From Chaetorhynchus papuensis (Eukaryota > Chordata > Aves > Passeriformes > Rhipiduridae): a stretch of DNA of 64,000 nt. How positions within the stretch are numbered: the first letter of the stretch is position 1; every line of letters begins with the position of its first letter. Shown in pieces: positions 50,961 through 64,000 of this stretch. The notes beneath the pieces are model-generated. The model did not search any database. It worked only from the letters and a program-made list of their open reading frames with translations, and was not told the origin of the DNA. The stretch is from NCBI GenBank assembly GCA_013396525.1, contig VWYX01000866.1, positions 248,001 through 312,000 of the forward strand, in the 5' to 3' direction. Made by a program: the position numbers and the translations under genes.

Positions 50961-53900
50961 GGTAGAGATTGACATTGCTTTGACATCGCCGGCAGCAGCC
51001 TCCCGAGAAACACAAACACGCACAGTGCAATTTGCTACGTTAGAAAGGGGGAGAAAATTGTAGTAGGAAGCCAAAATGGGATGTGAGGCCACATCACAGA
51101 AACATTTAGTCTCAGTGGAAGCTGGAGGAGTGGACAGTAGTTTGGAAGTTCTGTTAAACAGTCCTGCTTTTGGATCTGCTGTGGAGAAAGAACCCACAGC
51201 GCTGCAAAGAGGAAACATTTGGGACAAGCTAGCATGCCTGGGACCTGGCACAGTCAAAAGCAACAGAAGAGGAGCAAGCAAAGGGAACGCCGGTGCTCAT
51301 GGGATAAGGCCTCATGTTGGCAAAGTACTGCTTCCCATCCTGCTGTCAGAGGAATGCTGGCACCCAGTGAATAATTCTCAGAAAACCCTCAAAAAGGCAC
51401 CACAATATGTAGATTTTCTGTACAAGAACCTGCTCCTGTATTGAAAGTTTAAAAAGCTCAAAAGTAATGGTTTTAGGACACATTTACAGAGGGCTTTTTA
51501 TCTTCAGCTAATCAGTTAGCACCTGAAGCACTGACCATGCTTCTGCAAGCCTCTTAAGCCCATGTCAGCAGGTGAATCAAATAACTGAAGAAAAGCAGAC
51601 AAAGCTATGAGCAACCATATCTTGGTGTGCTTCAAAAGCTTGTTCCGCCTCTGGCTGACAGCACCCCCACCTCAGCAGAGGTTGATGAGGCAGCTGCTCC
51701 CACCACCTGCAAGTCTCATCGCACAGGCCTGTGCTGCCAAAAAACCCAGCAGCACATATTTTAACACGTGATTGCATTTCTGTTGATTTAATCCAAACAC
51801 GTGCCACAGTACTCACATCAGATTAATATCGTCCCCCTGCCTGCAGCCATCCAAAAACTAGTGTGGCAGCAACAGGTGATGCCCAGTCTACCACAGACCT
51901 TGCACTTTCCAAAACAGCTGATCAAATCTGAGCCAACAGAGGGAATATGTGGCAGCTCAGCACTTCATGTCATGTGCTTGTAGTATGTATCATCCAGTAC
52001 GACATTCTGAGAAATGGGATTTACCATTTCAAAGTACAATTTGATATTCTGGTAAAAAAAACCCAACAAAACAAACAAGTATTTTTTGGTAGTTCCCATC
52101 TCTTCCTTAGTCCAACCTACCTCAGTGACAGGAGGGTATGCTGTACACTATAGTTACTATAGTTTGCACTATACAGGTGCAAGAGTATCAGCTTAAAACT
52201 CCATTTAAATGTGCCATGGAAGAAACTACCCCAAAATATGACCGTCTTTCCAAACCCCTCGTCCCTCCTCAAACCACCAGCACAGAATTCACCTGCTTTC
52301 CTTCTCATTTCACCACAAAATAACTCTCCATCCCACTGTCCTCACTGCCTTTCTAGTTACCTCATATGTAACTTCTCTACTCACTTGCAAACCACTCTGA
52401 GTGCTTGGCTTTATGACTCCCATCTTCCAGGTTATCATATTGCTCTGTGCCTACCTCGTTTAGCATGTGCTATCCCTGGTAACATTGCACTTTTCTAAAG
52501 CAATTTCTCTTTCTTAAGGTTACATAAACCATCTTTACCTGGATATCCCATTTAATGGCTTAGGCCTGTTTCTTTCAAAAGGGAAAGTCAAAGTAAAAGA
52601 TTAAATGTCTTACTGTTTCTGTTGAGGCTCAATACAGTCTTTGTAATACGTAATGAAAATTTTTACTGATATTGTAACAGATTAGGTGTTAAAACTTGCT
52701 AACTTATCATATATAAAACAATTTCAGCATTAATAGTGTTTTGGAATGAACACGACTGAAATCTCTTCACAGTTCTTAAAAACATTTAAGACAATCTATG
52801 CCAAGTTTGGGCCTTTTTTTTTTTTATGAGAAAAATATGCTAAATCTAAAGCAATTAATTTAAAATGTCACATTAGTAGAAGATATATTTTTTTGTATAA
52901 GTAATTTTTTCAGTTTATTTTGAACTTCTAGACATGCAACAAGAAACAAACAAACAAATGCTTTCTGTACCAGGAACAACCATACGGCAGTAGCACTGCT
53001 GTGATGACTGATGTAACCTATAGGACGTTCCAATGTAAACAAGCCTCTGAAGACAGTCCTGGTGCCATTTTTGCAGGCTGTCCTCTGTTGGTATGAGCAC
53101 TACTCTTTCCCATAGAAGCGTGAAGGAGAAATAAACCATGATGAGACAGTACTTCATTGCAAGAACTGGCCAAATCCCAACTCTGCCAACATGCAGTCGT
53201 ATGATGCATTAACAAAACTGTTTTCTGTGAATAAATGTCATCCTGCCCATCCATTCATGGATAACTACAGTAAAATTATAGAAATTGCCACAGATTAGGC
53301 ACAACCACCTTTCCCTCTCTCTCATCCACCAGTGCTTTAGAGGACCCTCCTGTAGCACAAGAAAGTTTCAGAATGACATTTTATTAACTTAATTATATGC
53401 ATCCCTTCCTTGTAGCCAGTCTGTCTTAAAAACCACAAGCATATGCATTTTTGTTTTCTAATACTTGTTAAGTACATAAGAAATTGGCTTAAAATTCTTC
53501 AGCGTACTACACACCAACCAGTAAATTCCTATTCCTTCCCAGCAGGCAAAGAGGACATTCAGGTAGGTGAGGAGTTCTCAGGTACTAAGGATCTCAAGGG
53601 AAAAATTCATAATCCTCCACCCAAGCCACTTTAAGTGCCCCCAGAGGATCACCTTTCTCTACTCTAAAATAAATGTATACCAAACCCAAATAAACAACCA
53701 TTGCAGGTGCATTAGTCTGCAGTCCCAAACCTTTCAAATTCTCAGGCAAGAAAAATCATCTGTGATGTGTAGCAGCAATACCACCCAGCTGCTCTACAGC
53801 ACTGTTCATCAGTCTCTTACAGTGGTTTCTACAGAGGTCAGGCTTATCATCTGCACGGACAAATGGGAAAGCTGAAGCACAGAGCACACAAGTGGCTTAT

Positions 53901-54989
53901 CTGCAGTCACCCTGCAAAGCCATAGCAAACCCAAAACCAGATCACAAATCCAATCATTAGTCAAATGCTCTGGTTTTCTATGTTCTCAATTACACATAAG
54001 TAAGAGTTAATGATTTTCATAATAAAATGGAAAGCATATTAATATTCAGGGTCTGGTTCTGCTCATGCTTCTCCCCACATCTCATAGATATTATAGCATA
54101 AAAGCATCCTACCAGGCCTTTGTGCCACTAGTGCAGCAAGTGAGAGCAGAGCAATCCTAGTTGAAAAGGAAATGTATTTGGGCATAAATAAAAGCTACCA
54201 TCAATTACAGGTCTCCCACAGAGTAATCCACCTATGTATGCAAGCATGCATGTGCATAAGCTGGGAGAGAGGGAAATTTAAAACCATGCTCAGACACTTG
54301 TTTTGGTAGGAAGATGGCAAAACTTCATTAAATAGGATGAAGAGATTTTAACCAGCTATAGCATACTGGGAAGTAAGGTTCTGCGAATATCCCTGTTTGA
54401 TAGCTCAATACTAGAGTTATTACAAGGCAGGAAGTACCATTCCCAATCCCTGCTGCCAGCTAAAACATAAGACATAGAACAGGCCCCATATATACACTAC
54501 ATAAATATTCTCGACATGAGTGTTAGTCTGACTATTGTGCTTTCAGTAAGTGTTTAAATTACTCTTATCGTGGTTAAAAGAGCTACTGAGAACATGGGGG
54601 ATCATCACTAATTTTATGAGTACCTGCCTAGTGCTTATCGGATCATACTGCAACATTTCTTCAAAGATCATTAAGACAGGATTAACTGCTTCAGGAGAAA
54701 CCTTACCTGATGAATCCTGCTGCCTTGTATGTCAGAAATGAAAGCAGAACGTCTTTTTGCTCCTGAAATAGTAGGAGCCATTTGTTCTGGGCACGAACAG
54801 ATTGTCTTCAGTCCCAGTGAAACCGGCTGTAAAACTCTTACCTTCTCCCTTTGAACACTAAGGACAATTTTCCTCCTGTTTCGTCAGGCAGCAAAAGTAA
54901 TCATCTCTTTAAGCAGCCACAGCTGACACCTATTTACTAGGTAATTGCTGCAGTTAAAGGGGATTAAGCGCAATGAACTTGCTTTCAGT
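50961..54989. other. Intergenic DNA between the CpG-island promoter and the CAMK2G 3' end
   Basis: AT-rich and without recognisable exons. If the CpG island drives a minus-strand gene, this is upstream flank. A T12-type run lies near 52816 and a small imperfect palindrome of ACTATAG units at about 52146-52175. No plus-strand first exon with a convincing donor leaves the CpG island on this side. Confidence 0.55.
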
Positions 54990-55310
54990 GATAAGGCAAA
55001 ACCACCCCCTCCCGTTTTCTGCACTTCCCAGACACACCTGGGAAGAGCTCAGGGGAGCAGAGACCAGCCAGGCCTGCCAAAGGGGGGCCACATGCTGGCT
55101 AGAGCCCCTCAGCCTTAGCTGCAGCCAGTGTTCCCCGTGCAATCGCAGCAGTAACTGTGCCAGATACAGGCCAGTGGTGGCACAGACACAGAGAAGCCCC
55201 TGAGCGTCTCTGTCCCACACAGCCACACTGAGCAGGGGCTCAGCAGAGGGTGAGGGCAGCACCTGCTGCAGCCTCACGGCTCAGCTGCCTGCCCTCACAA
55301 GCGGTGTGAG
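54990..55310. other. GC-rich patch with few CpGs
   Basis: About 320 bp of GC-rich but CpG-poor DNA in AT-rich surroundings, with a 107-codon minus-strand frame from 55277 to 54954 (starting MRLQQVLPSPSAEPLLSVAV, leucine-rich). I recognise no domain, and no clear acceptor/donor pair brackets the frame. It may be a decayed repeat, a lineage-specific exon or a methylated former CpG island. Confidence 0.25.
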
Positions 55311-55387
55311 ATCTGCAAGGTGGGAAATAACAGAAATGGCAAAGCAACAAAGGCCTGAGTGGAACAAAGCCTACTTAATGGGGCATA

Positions 55388-55427
55388 CATGAAATGCTAA
55401 TAACAAGACATGAAATGCTAACAAGAA
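55388..55427. repeat. Short tandem duplication, about 21-bp unit
   Basis: CATGAAATGCTAATAACAAGA is followed by CATGAAATGCTAACAAGA, an imperfect direct repeat differing by a 2-3-bp deletion. Confidence 0.75.
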
Positions 55428-57966
55428 AAGGCAGTATAGAAACAAAACAAAATAAATCAAACTAACTTTTAACTTCTAAGAAATTATGCTTACACTCCTA
55501 GACCTGACAAGTTCTGTGCCTCTGCAGGAGCATCCCAGCTAGGACACAAAATACACTAAGCTGACAAATAAATAACTAAGCCACACAAATTGAGATCAGC
55601 ATGTTTATGTCAGGCAAACCCAACAGCAAGATGGCTTCTCCCATGAGAAGTCTTAAATATTGGTGAGGAAAACAAAGACCAGGACAGGAAGTAACAGCAT
55701 AGATTTGCCAAGGATCAGGCTATTGGGAACAAAAGCAGAATTTCCCTATTATCCCTAGTCTGTCAGGGAAATACCATAAAGGTCATTTTAACAGGTTCTG
55801 TCATCCCTTTGTTTTTAATGCTAGCATTCTCCCCTCTCCCCTTTTAGGTATGGTACGACTTAACTTTTTAAACATTACATTTTTAAATGATACAAGAAAA
55901 AAAACTCCTCTGTCAATTGATTCTTATCCCAGAAGTACCAATTTCATACGGTTCCATGGTTTAGGAGAATAATGTCACACTCCAAACTTTACACTGTTTA
56001 AATGTTATTTTATTAAATATCTTCAGTTCAAGGTTTCATTGTAACAAAGCTATGAAGGTTCTACCAACATTCAGACCAAACAAACAAACACTAGCTAACT
56101 TTAATTATTTCTATATCATGCAAAAATTCTGCATCAAATGCCTTCCATTTCCTGTTTAAAATGTGATATTTATAATATATATTATATAGATGCTTACATT
56201 AGCCCCATAAGAGAACATTAAGAATGCTAAAGGTGTACAGCTGTGTTTGATAATGGCCATACCAAGCTAAGGTTCTCATTAACTTAAAAGGAAACAAAAC
56301 AAACAAAAAAAAATCCAAAAGTTTGTCTCCAAGACTGTGCAAAAACAAAAAACCCAACAGTTCTGTTCTTTTAAAATTTTTTCTGAAAGATGCATATACT
56401 TAATACAGAGGGTTCTCTTTTTTAACTATTAATAATCATCAGGTAAAGAGACAAGGAAGATCAGACCAAAAGAAGGCATGCATAATGTTTTATATTTATC
56501 TTTTTTAAATGGCATAATTGTAATCTGTTTGCTCTCTCTTTGTGGCTTAAAAAAATTTCTGAATGAAATATCAAGGCTTTTTACTTTTCCACTTCACTCA
56601 CTGGCTTAGTGCTGTCTTAAAAATGTTTTGAAATAATAAAATCTAGTGTTTGCCCCCCCCATGGGTTCAATCCCCTCACTCCTCCCCTGGGATAGTGGAG
56701 GGAGGAAGAAAAGGGTGTTTGCTCAAACAAACCTGGGAAGTATGGATGGTCTTTTCCTTCATCAGGGGTTAGCTGATCTAATCCTGGTGTGGGATAGCAC
56801 CTCTCTAACAAAGGGAGCAGAGCGGTATCTGCTGCAAAGTGACAGCTCCACTTTGTGCAAAAGCTTTTATTTTCTGCATTTTATTGAATAAGGATCAAAA
56901 TTCCAAATTGTCTTTTTTTCTCTTCTGTAGCCTGCAAAATGATTGCAACACACTTAGTACATTGCCAAGGCAATCATTTTGACTCCCTCTAGAGACACAA
57001 AAAATTATTAGGGGTAGGCAAATTCATGTAAAAGCCCATCCCAACTTCTGCAAGTGATGCCTTCCCTTGGTCAAGACAAATCCCATCAGGTCTGCCAGAA
57101 AGGCCATTTTCTTCTTGGGGCTAGGCTCCCTCCTTGGTAAGATCAACAAAACACTTCCACATTCCCCACCCAACGAATAAAGGAACTGAACTCCTTTTAC
57201 AGCAAAGAAAAGAAAGGAAGATGAATTGGCCCAAAGGACAAACATCAGATCACTGCTCACTCCCTTTCCCCTCTGCTTCATGAGGTATCCTCTAACACCC
57301 AGAGGCAACACGGGGGGGTGGCCTGGATTCCTTCAGCTACAGCTTTTGAGGTTCTGATCTGATAGTTTTCTGTGTTACAACATCACTGTAAAAAATAGAA
57401 AAATTACCCAAATAAACACTAGGAAACATGACACTTACAAACATCAGATGGGTTAGTGGTGGGGAGAAGCACCTGGCTGGGGCTGCTGGCTCCCATTGCT
57501 ATTTTACTGGAGACCAACAAATCAAACAGGAGGCCAGGTAACCCCTTTAATTCTACGGGTGCATATATTTCAGTATAAAAAACACACGCTATTTATGCCT
57601 CATATAGGAGTGTATGTGCAAGTTTTCATGAAGAACGTAACACTAAGTTTTTTGTCTGCTTCCTAAGGAACACGTGTTCTGCAGCAATGTGGATCCCAAC
57701 TACCCTACTAAAAAGGAAAAAAAATAGAAAATCCCGTACATATACCCTCTTCCTCTAAAATCTCTGCTCTTAATGCAATTTTTTTTTTGTTTTGTTAAAT
57801 TAAATAAGCTGGCTTCAAAACTCCATGTTTGTCCAGGTAGTGGCTGTTTCTAAAACGAGTATCACTAAAGAGCGAGCTTCTATTCAAGTTATATTCACTT
57901 AAACCAATTTTTAATCCCTACTTCCATCTTTAGTTTTAAATCAACATCCCATTTTGTTTTATTTCT

Positions 57967-58011
57967 AAAAAACAAAAAAGAAAAAAAAAAGAAATTAAAA
58001 AAAAAAAAAGA
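57967..58011. repeat. A-rich low-complexity tract
   Basis: About 45 bp of A runs broken by single C, G and TT. On the CAMK2G strand it is a U-rich tract that may lie in the 3' UTR. Confidence 0.85.
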
Positions 58012-59367
58012 TAAGTCTGTTTTGGGATCCAGCAGCTGAGCAACCAGGTTTCCATAGCGTTCTTGCTGTGCAGAAATCGAAGAAGAAACAGGCTGAAGTC
58101 AGACTGCTGGGCAACAGGAAGAGAAGCACCTCCTCTCTCTTGAACTCCAGTCTTCACACTGGCTCCTCTGGGGCCTCCTCGCCACCTATCACCGGCTGTA
58201 GTTGCAGCACAGCCCGAATGCGGTATTAACTTCCACCGTCGCTTTGCGGAGCACAGTTCAGCCATCCGCTGTTCAAGCTGCCTCCTTTCTTGCTCTCCCT
58301 CTCTCTTTCTCTCCTTCACTTTTGCTTTCCCCCTCACTTCATTTCTGAAAGATGTTCCGGCTGCTGCCACTTTCTTAGCCCTGGGGGAGGGGGCATGTTG
58401 GATAATCTGTCATTTATTTAGCATTATTCCTGGTTTTTATTATTTTATACAAACAACATGTCTTTTTTTTAGATTTAAAAACACCTTCGTACAGCAGAAA
58501 CAGACACGATGGATCCATGGAAAACAACAGAAAGGCAGCGCCCGGAGCATCAGATGCATGCAGGGTTTCGTGCATTTGGCTGCTGCCTGTTTGTAATTTG
58601 TATTTATTTTTTTTACGTCAAAACATGACCGTTGCTGTCACTCAGGCACTCCAGAGCTGCTTGCTAAGAAGATATTGCCCTCCAGCTGAGTATCTCCACA
58701 AGTTGCTGCAGTCAGGAAGAGGTAGTGTCCACCCAGAAAGGAGAGGGGAGAACAGGATGGAAGATGGAAGGAAATAAAGCCAAACATTAGCTGTACACAA
58801 TTTAAAAAACCAAGTTTTCTACAGGCTAATTATTTGGTGTAGGTAGAAACCCCTAACACAAGACAAACTGGGGATCCTGAGGAGAGCTCTGAAGACAAGA
58901 GGCACTCACCTCCCCTTCCAGGTGGCTGAGTGTGCCAGTGAAAATGAACTAATTGCTAATATGTACTACATGCTGCTTTGGAGCAGCCCTGGGCCCACTA
59001 TCTCATACTGATGACCCAGAAATTGAAGAAGTTTCCTAAGGAACAGTTTCTGCCTCCCTTTTCATTGGTTTTTGCCTTGAACTGAAAGATAATTGTATTT
59101 TTCTTAGGGTTTTTAGTTTTTAAAGCTTCAATAATTTTGTCTCTGAACTTTTTTAATATTTAAACAAATGTATGAGCTTTTCTGCAGTTTCATGAAATTG
59201 TAGCCCTAGTGACTGCTTTTAGCAAAGGCCCTTCCTAGTTGAGCTTCATGTGCCAAATTACTGGATTTATTTGGATCAGTTTTAAGTCTGGGGTTTTTTC
59301 ATGTCTGTTTAGCATTATCCTGTCCTGAAGGTATAGCCAAAACCTTCTTTCTATCATTTCTTAAGTT

Positions 59368-59525
59368 TGCAAATCTTTGTAGAATCTCCCTTATTAGTCT
59401 TCTCTCTTCTTGGCTCCCACTCTCCTTACACAGAAGTCCTCTGATTAATATCAAACTTTTTTTCTGGCTGCAGTTTCCTTTTGAGATGATTTACCCAGGA
59501 CTGAACTCTGCCTTCCAGGTGAGAA
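59368..59525 (-). mobile_element. Possible ancient CR1-type LINE remnant
   Basis: TTTGTAGAATCTCCCTTATT, AGTCTTCTCTCTTCTTGGCT and, further on, ACCCAGGACTGAACTCTGCC then TTCCAGGTGAG resemble, in order, antisense blocks of an old CR1 3' region. It lies in the CAMK2G 3' flank or UTR. The similarity is weak and edges are approximate. Confidence 0.4.
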
Positions 59526-61260
59526 GAAACCACTAATTTCTATTTAAGTGTTCTTACTCACCTCATTCATTCTTCATCCTTAGCTCTCACTGCACATGGG
59601 TTAACACTGCTCCAAAATGATTCAGTGCATTCAGATGGGGGCTGCCCACACTGACCCCATTTGTAATTGCATGTGGGTACACCTCCTTCAGAACACAGAA
59701 ATGCATGCAAATACTTCAGCTTTTATTAGTTTACAGGGTATTTTTAAATATTGTTTTAACCAACATTTTGTGGTTTGGAAATAGCTTCTGCTCTGCAGTT
59801 TTCAGAAACCCTCCAGCACATACTTTTGGAGGGCTTCAGCATTTCCACAGCCAAGAAACATACCTCTTCTGCAGCAGACTTTCCATTCCTAAACTTCCTC
59901 AGAACTCCTAGGCATAGCCACTGAGCCACACCGATCATTAATTTAATAATTTCTTCTGCATCTTTTTTTGGACTAAATCCAGGACAGATATCTCCCTCAA
60001 CATTTCTGTGATGAAATCTGATGCAAGTTTTTTTTGTTTTCCTGCAAAGGCTTTATCCTTCTCACTGCCTTACTCCCTGGAAATTCAGCTGATTTTCCAG
60101 CTCTCTTGAAAGCTTCCCTGCTTCTGGTGCCCCCAACTGGCTTTTGCTTTTCAAATTCCATCTGTGACCTCTGCAGCTTGCTTGTGATAGTTCACATTCC
60201 TTTCCATTGCCTTCAGTAGGGTTGAATACCTCATAACACATACGAATACAGACTGCTCTTGGCTTAGTCCCAAGTTGTTCACAGAACTAGGACTCAAGTA
60301 GCAACTAGATTTGAGTGGTTCATCCTTAAATGACCACATTAAAAAAAACTTGCCTCCCAGTTGTAGATGTTTGTTGTGTTTGCCCTTAAATAGAAAATAT
60401 TTAGTAAAAAGGTCCTAAGGTTAGGAAACTTATGTCTATAAATTGAACGTGACATATATTTCAGCATAAAACAAAGGATGCAGAAAGACTTTGTACATCT
60501 AACTAAAATAAACCACTAAGGCAATAAACCAGAATGCCTTAATGCTGAAGAAGTAAATAGATCTAATGTCCTTCAGGAGCAAGCAATAATAATTTCTGCA
60601 TGACAAATTTTAGAATCAAAGTTTCTTCCAATGCTGAATTGTGGCAAGTTAATTGGGGGATACTTTAAATCCTCTGATATTATTATTTGTTTAGATTTTT
60701 TCCCCTCTGAGTTTTCTCAACATGGTACATTAAATAGCTTTTGCTTATTAGAAAATCAGTTGTAAAATTTATATGAATAAACCTTTACCCCTTATGGCAC
60801 AGAAATTCTGTATGGATTCTACAATATCCTTTCTAGAATATGACACACTCATCAAAAAAGTTCTCTGAAATCACTCCCAGCATGTAAAGGTAGATGTGAA
60901 ATGGCCAACCTGTGCACAGCATGAGATACTCTTCCCCTCTGCTCTGGATTAGCCATTTGTCCAAGCACAGACCTGAGCACCTGGGAGGAAGCACAGCTGC
61001 TACAAGGGTACCTATGCGGAGGAACAACTGTCTGGCACATGACTCCCTCTTGCCAGGAGTGGCAGATAACCCTACTGAGTCCAGAACACAGGACTTAAAG
61101 GAACACCATCTACAAGCTGAAGTTTTCAGCCTACAGACAACTAAATATGGTTCTCCCACAGCCAGCTAAACAGCCTTGAATGCTGAATTCTCGCACACAG
61201 CAGCCTTAGCTGTGTGTGTGATAGACTCCTTCCCTGACAGTCCATACCCGTATTTGATCC

Positions 61261-63177
<1,917 letters not shown>

Positions 63178-63253
63178 GTATAAGCCTCAAAATCTCCATT
63201 GTTGATGGCCTCTATCAGCTGCTCTGTTATCTTAATGATCTCTTGCTTACGCA
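63178..63253 (-). CDS. CAMK2G: CAMK2G coding exon, start of hub domain (third from last)
   Basis: This 76-bp exon encodes the start of the CaMKII association (hub) domain, the part that assembles kinase subunits into the ring-shaped holoenzyme. Completing the first codon with a G from the exon upstream, it reads [20 protein letters not shown] and then DFEAY, ending two bases into a threonine codon. The acceptor is a pyrimidine-rich tract ending TTCACAG at 63254, and the donor is GTAAGT at 63172-63177. The 24 complete codons and the split threonine codon match the invariant region found in all vertebrate CaMKII subunits. Assignment to gamma rests on the two downstream exons, which continue the same frame. 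The kinase domain, the regulatory segment and the variable linker exons are beyond the right edge; I looked for a linker exon in 63254-64000 and found none. Confidence 0.96.
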
Positions 63254-64000
63254 CTGTGAACAAGAAGAAAGGGCAATTTAACTGTGCTGAAGAGTTCAGT
63301 AGAAATATGAGGCTAGTGGGTGCTTCCTACAAGCAATTTGTAGAGCACCATTAGTCTAGATCTCATAGGATGCTGCTCCCTGCATTCTGGAGATATGCAG
63401 TAAAGACAGTCATCCACATGAGAGTAGGGGGGCAGTGGTATGAAAGGGAAATGGTGATCCCATAATGCAGGGAGAAAGGAAATAAAGAGATCTAATTCAA
63501 TGTTTTTCTTCTAAAAAGGTCTAAGGCACCAGAGGTGTCTCCTGAATGACAGCCTGAGCTGCTTCTGGGGAGTCTGACCAATGAACGCCAGTAAACCTGC
63601 CCATATGAAGTACTTGTCTGGCAGCTTAAGATGTGGAAAGCCTTCACCACAGTATCCATATACAAACGGCCACCACAGAGATCAAGGCAATTGGAAAGAG
63701 TCTCCCAACAACTTGCCTATCACCATCACCAATACCTCAGCTATTGTGAATGCTGCAAACAAGCAACTGGGACATGTAGGGAAGGCTTCTGCAAGCTAGA
63801 AAGACAACGGCAGCAGGATGGATGGGTTGGATGAGCAGGTCCTAGCTGTGTCTGAGTGTGCACTCTGTTCCTCAGTTAGCTTCTGCCAATCCCTATGGCA
63901 CAATTCTTTACAGCACTCTGACAGCACTGTCATTAACCCAGCCCAGCACACTGGACTTCAAGATGAATGAAGACAAGGGCCGTCTGTCTACTGTTATTTG
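63254..64000 (-). other. CAMK2G: CAMK2G intron, partial (runs off the window)
   Basis: The 3' part of the intron that precedes the first hub exon. It ends in a good pyrimidine tract and CACAG. I searched it for one of the short alternatively spliced linker exons typical of this gene (acidic, containing TTEDED-like residues) and did not see one. Confidence 0.75.

Larger units (their letters stand above)
55311..61260 (-). other. CAMK2G: CAMK2G 3' UTR and downstream flank (boundary unresolved)
   Basis: Sequence immediately 3' of the CAMK2G stop on the minus strand, so the right-hand part must be 3' UTR. No single poly(A) site stands out. Minus-strand AATAAA hexamers occur at 59722-59727, 59266-59271 and 58413-58418, and ATTAAA at 59942-59947. 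The tract at about 55850-58400 has the U/A-rich texture of a long 3' UTR, so the transcript could extend that far. Other contents are A-rich low complexity at 57967-58011 and a probable old CR1 remnant at 59368-59525. The 144-codon minus-strand frame at 57936-58370 starts at a GTG rather than an ATG and resembles no protein I know. Confidence 0.5.

Noticed and set aside
49890..50972. Long open frames of 160-360 codons on both strands in the CpG island
   Set aside because: They overlap on opposite strands, consist of Pro/Arg/Gly/Ala-rich composition-driven sequence, match no protein I know, and are explained by the lack of AT-rich stop codons in GC-rich DNA.
56602..56675. tRNA- or SINE-like A and B boxes (TGGCTTAGTGC and GGGTTCAATCCC)
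   Set aside because: No cloverleaf pairing can be formed between them and no known SINE body follows; probably coincidence.
57936..58370. 144-codon minus-strand frame with a charged KERKREGEQERRQLEQ segment
   Set aside because: It begins at a GTG rather than ATG, runs into a homopolymer-encoded Phe/Leu stretch, and lies in the probable CAMK2G 3' UTR.

Overview
The window is vertebrate nuclear DNA, almost certainly from a bird and probably a songbird (Passeriformes). It is AT-rich and gene-poor and has no bacterial gene layout. It carries CR1-type LINE fragments. It also holds two copies of a SINE with a tRNA-Ile-like head and a CR1-like tail, an architecture described for the passerine TguSINE1 family. 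The species was not determined.

The only secure protein-coding gene is at the right end on the minus strand: the last three coding exons of CAMK2G, the gamma subunit of calcium/calmodulin-dependent protein kinase II (63253-63178, 62687-62593, 61493-61261). They encode the C-terminal part of the kinase, most of it the hub (association) domain, in one open frame with consensus splice sites. The rest of the gene lies beyond position 64000. Its 3' UTR runs left from 61260 and cannot be bounded here.

About 10 kb downstream of the CAMK2G stop is a strong CpG island (about 49890-50960). It contains a composite ETS/YY1 promoter element in minus orientation and a consensus minus-strand splice donor at 50514/50515. 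This looks like the promoter and non-coding first exon of a second minus-strand gene. If so, the whole left part of the window (1-50514) would be its first intron, or that intron plus flanking DNA. I found no recognisable coding exon there and do not name the gene. In human, NDST2 lies just 3' of CAMK2G on the same strand, so NDST2, or USP54 further along the same block, are positional guesses only.

The rest is non-coding: CR1 and SINE insertions, short simple repeats, a few isolated exon-like segments with good splice sites but no supporting gene, and two stretches (39560-40330 and 47690-48060) whose composition suggests conserved regulatory DNA. There is no CRISPR array, operon, integrated virus, intact transposon or rRNA/tRNA gene. 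Most long open frames are chance frames, the longest of them in the GC-rich CpG island. I found no clear new biological system. The most checkable leads are the CpG-island gene with its unusually empty downstream 50 kb, and the exon-like segment at 9955-10031.
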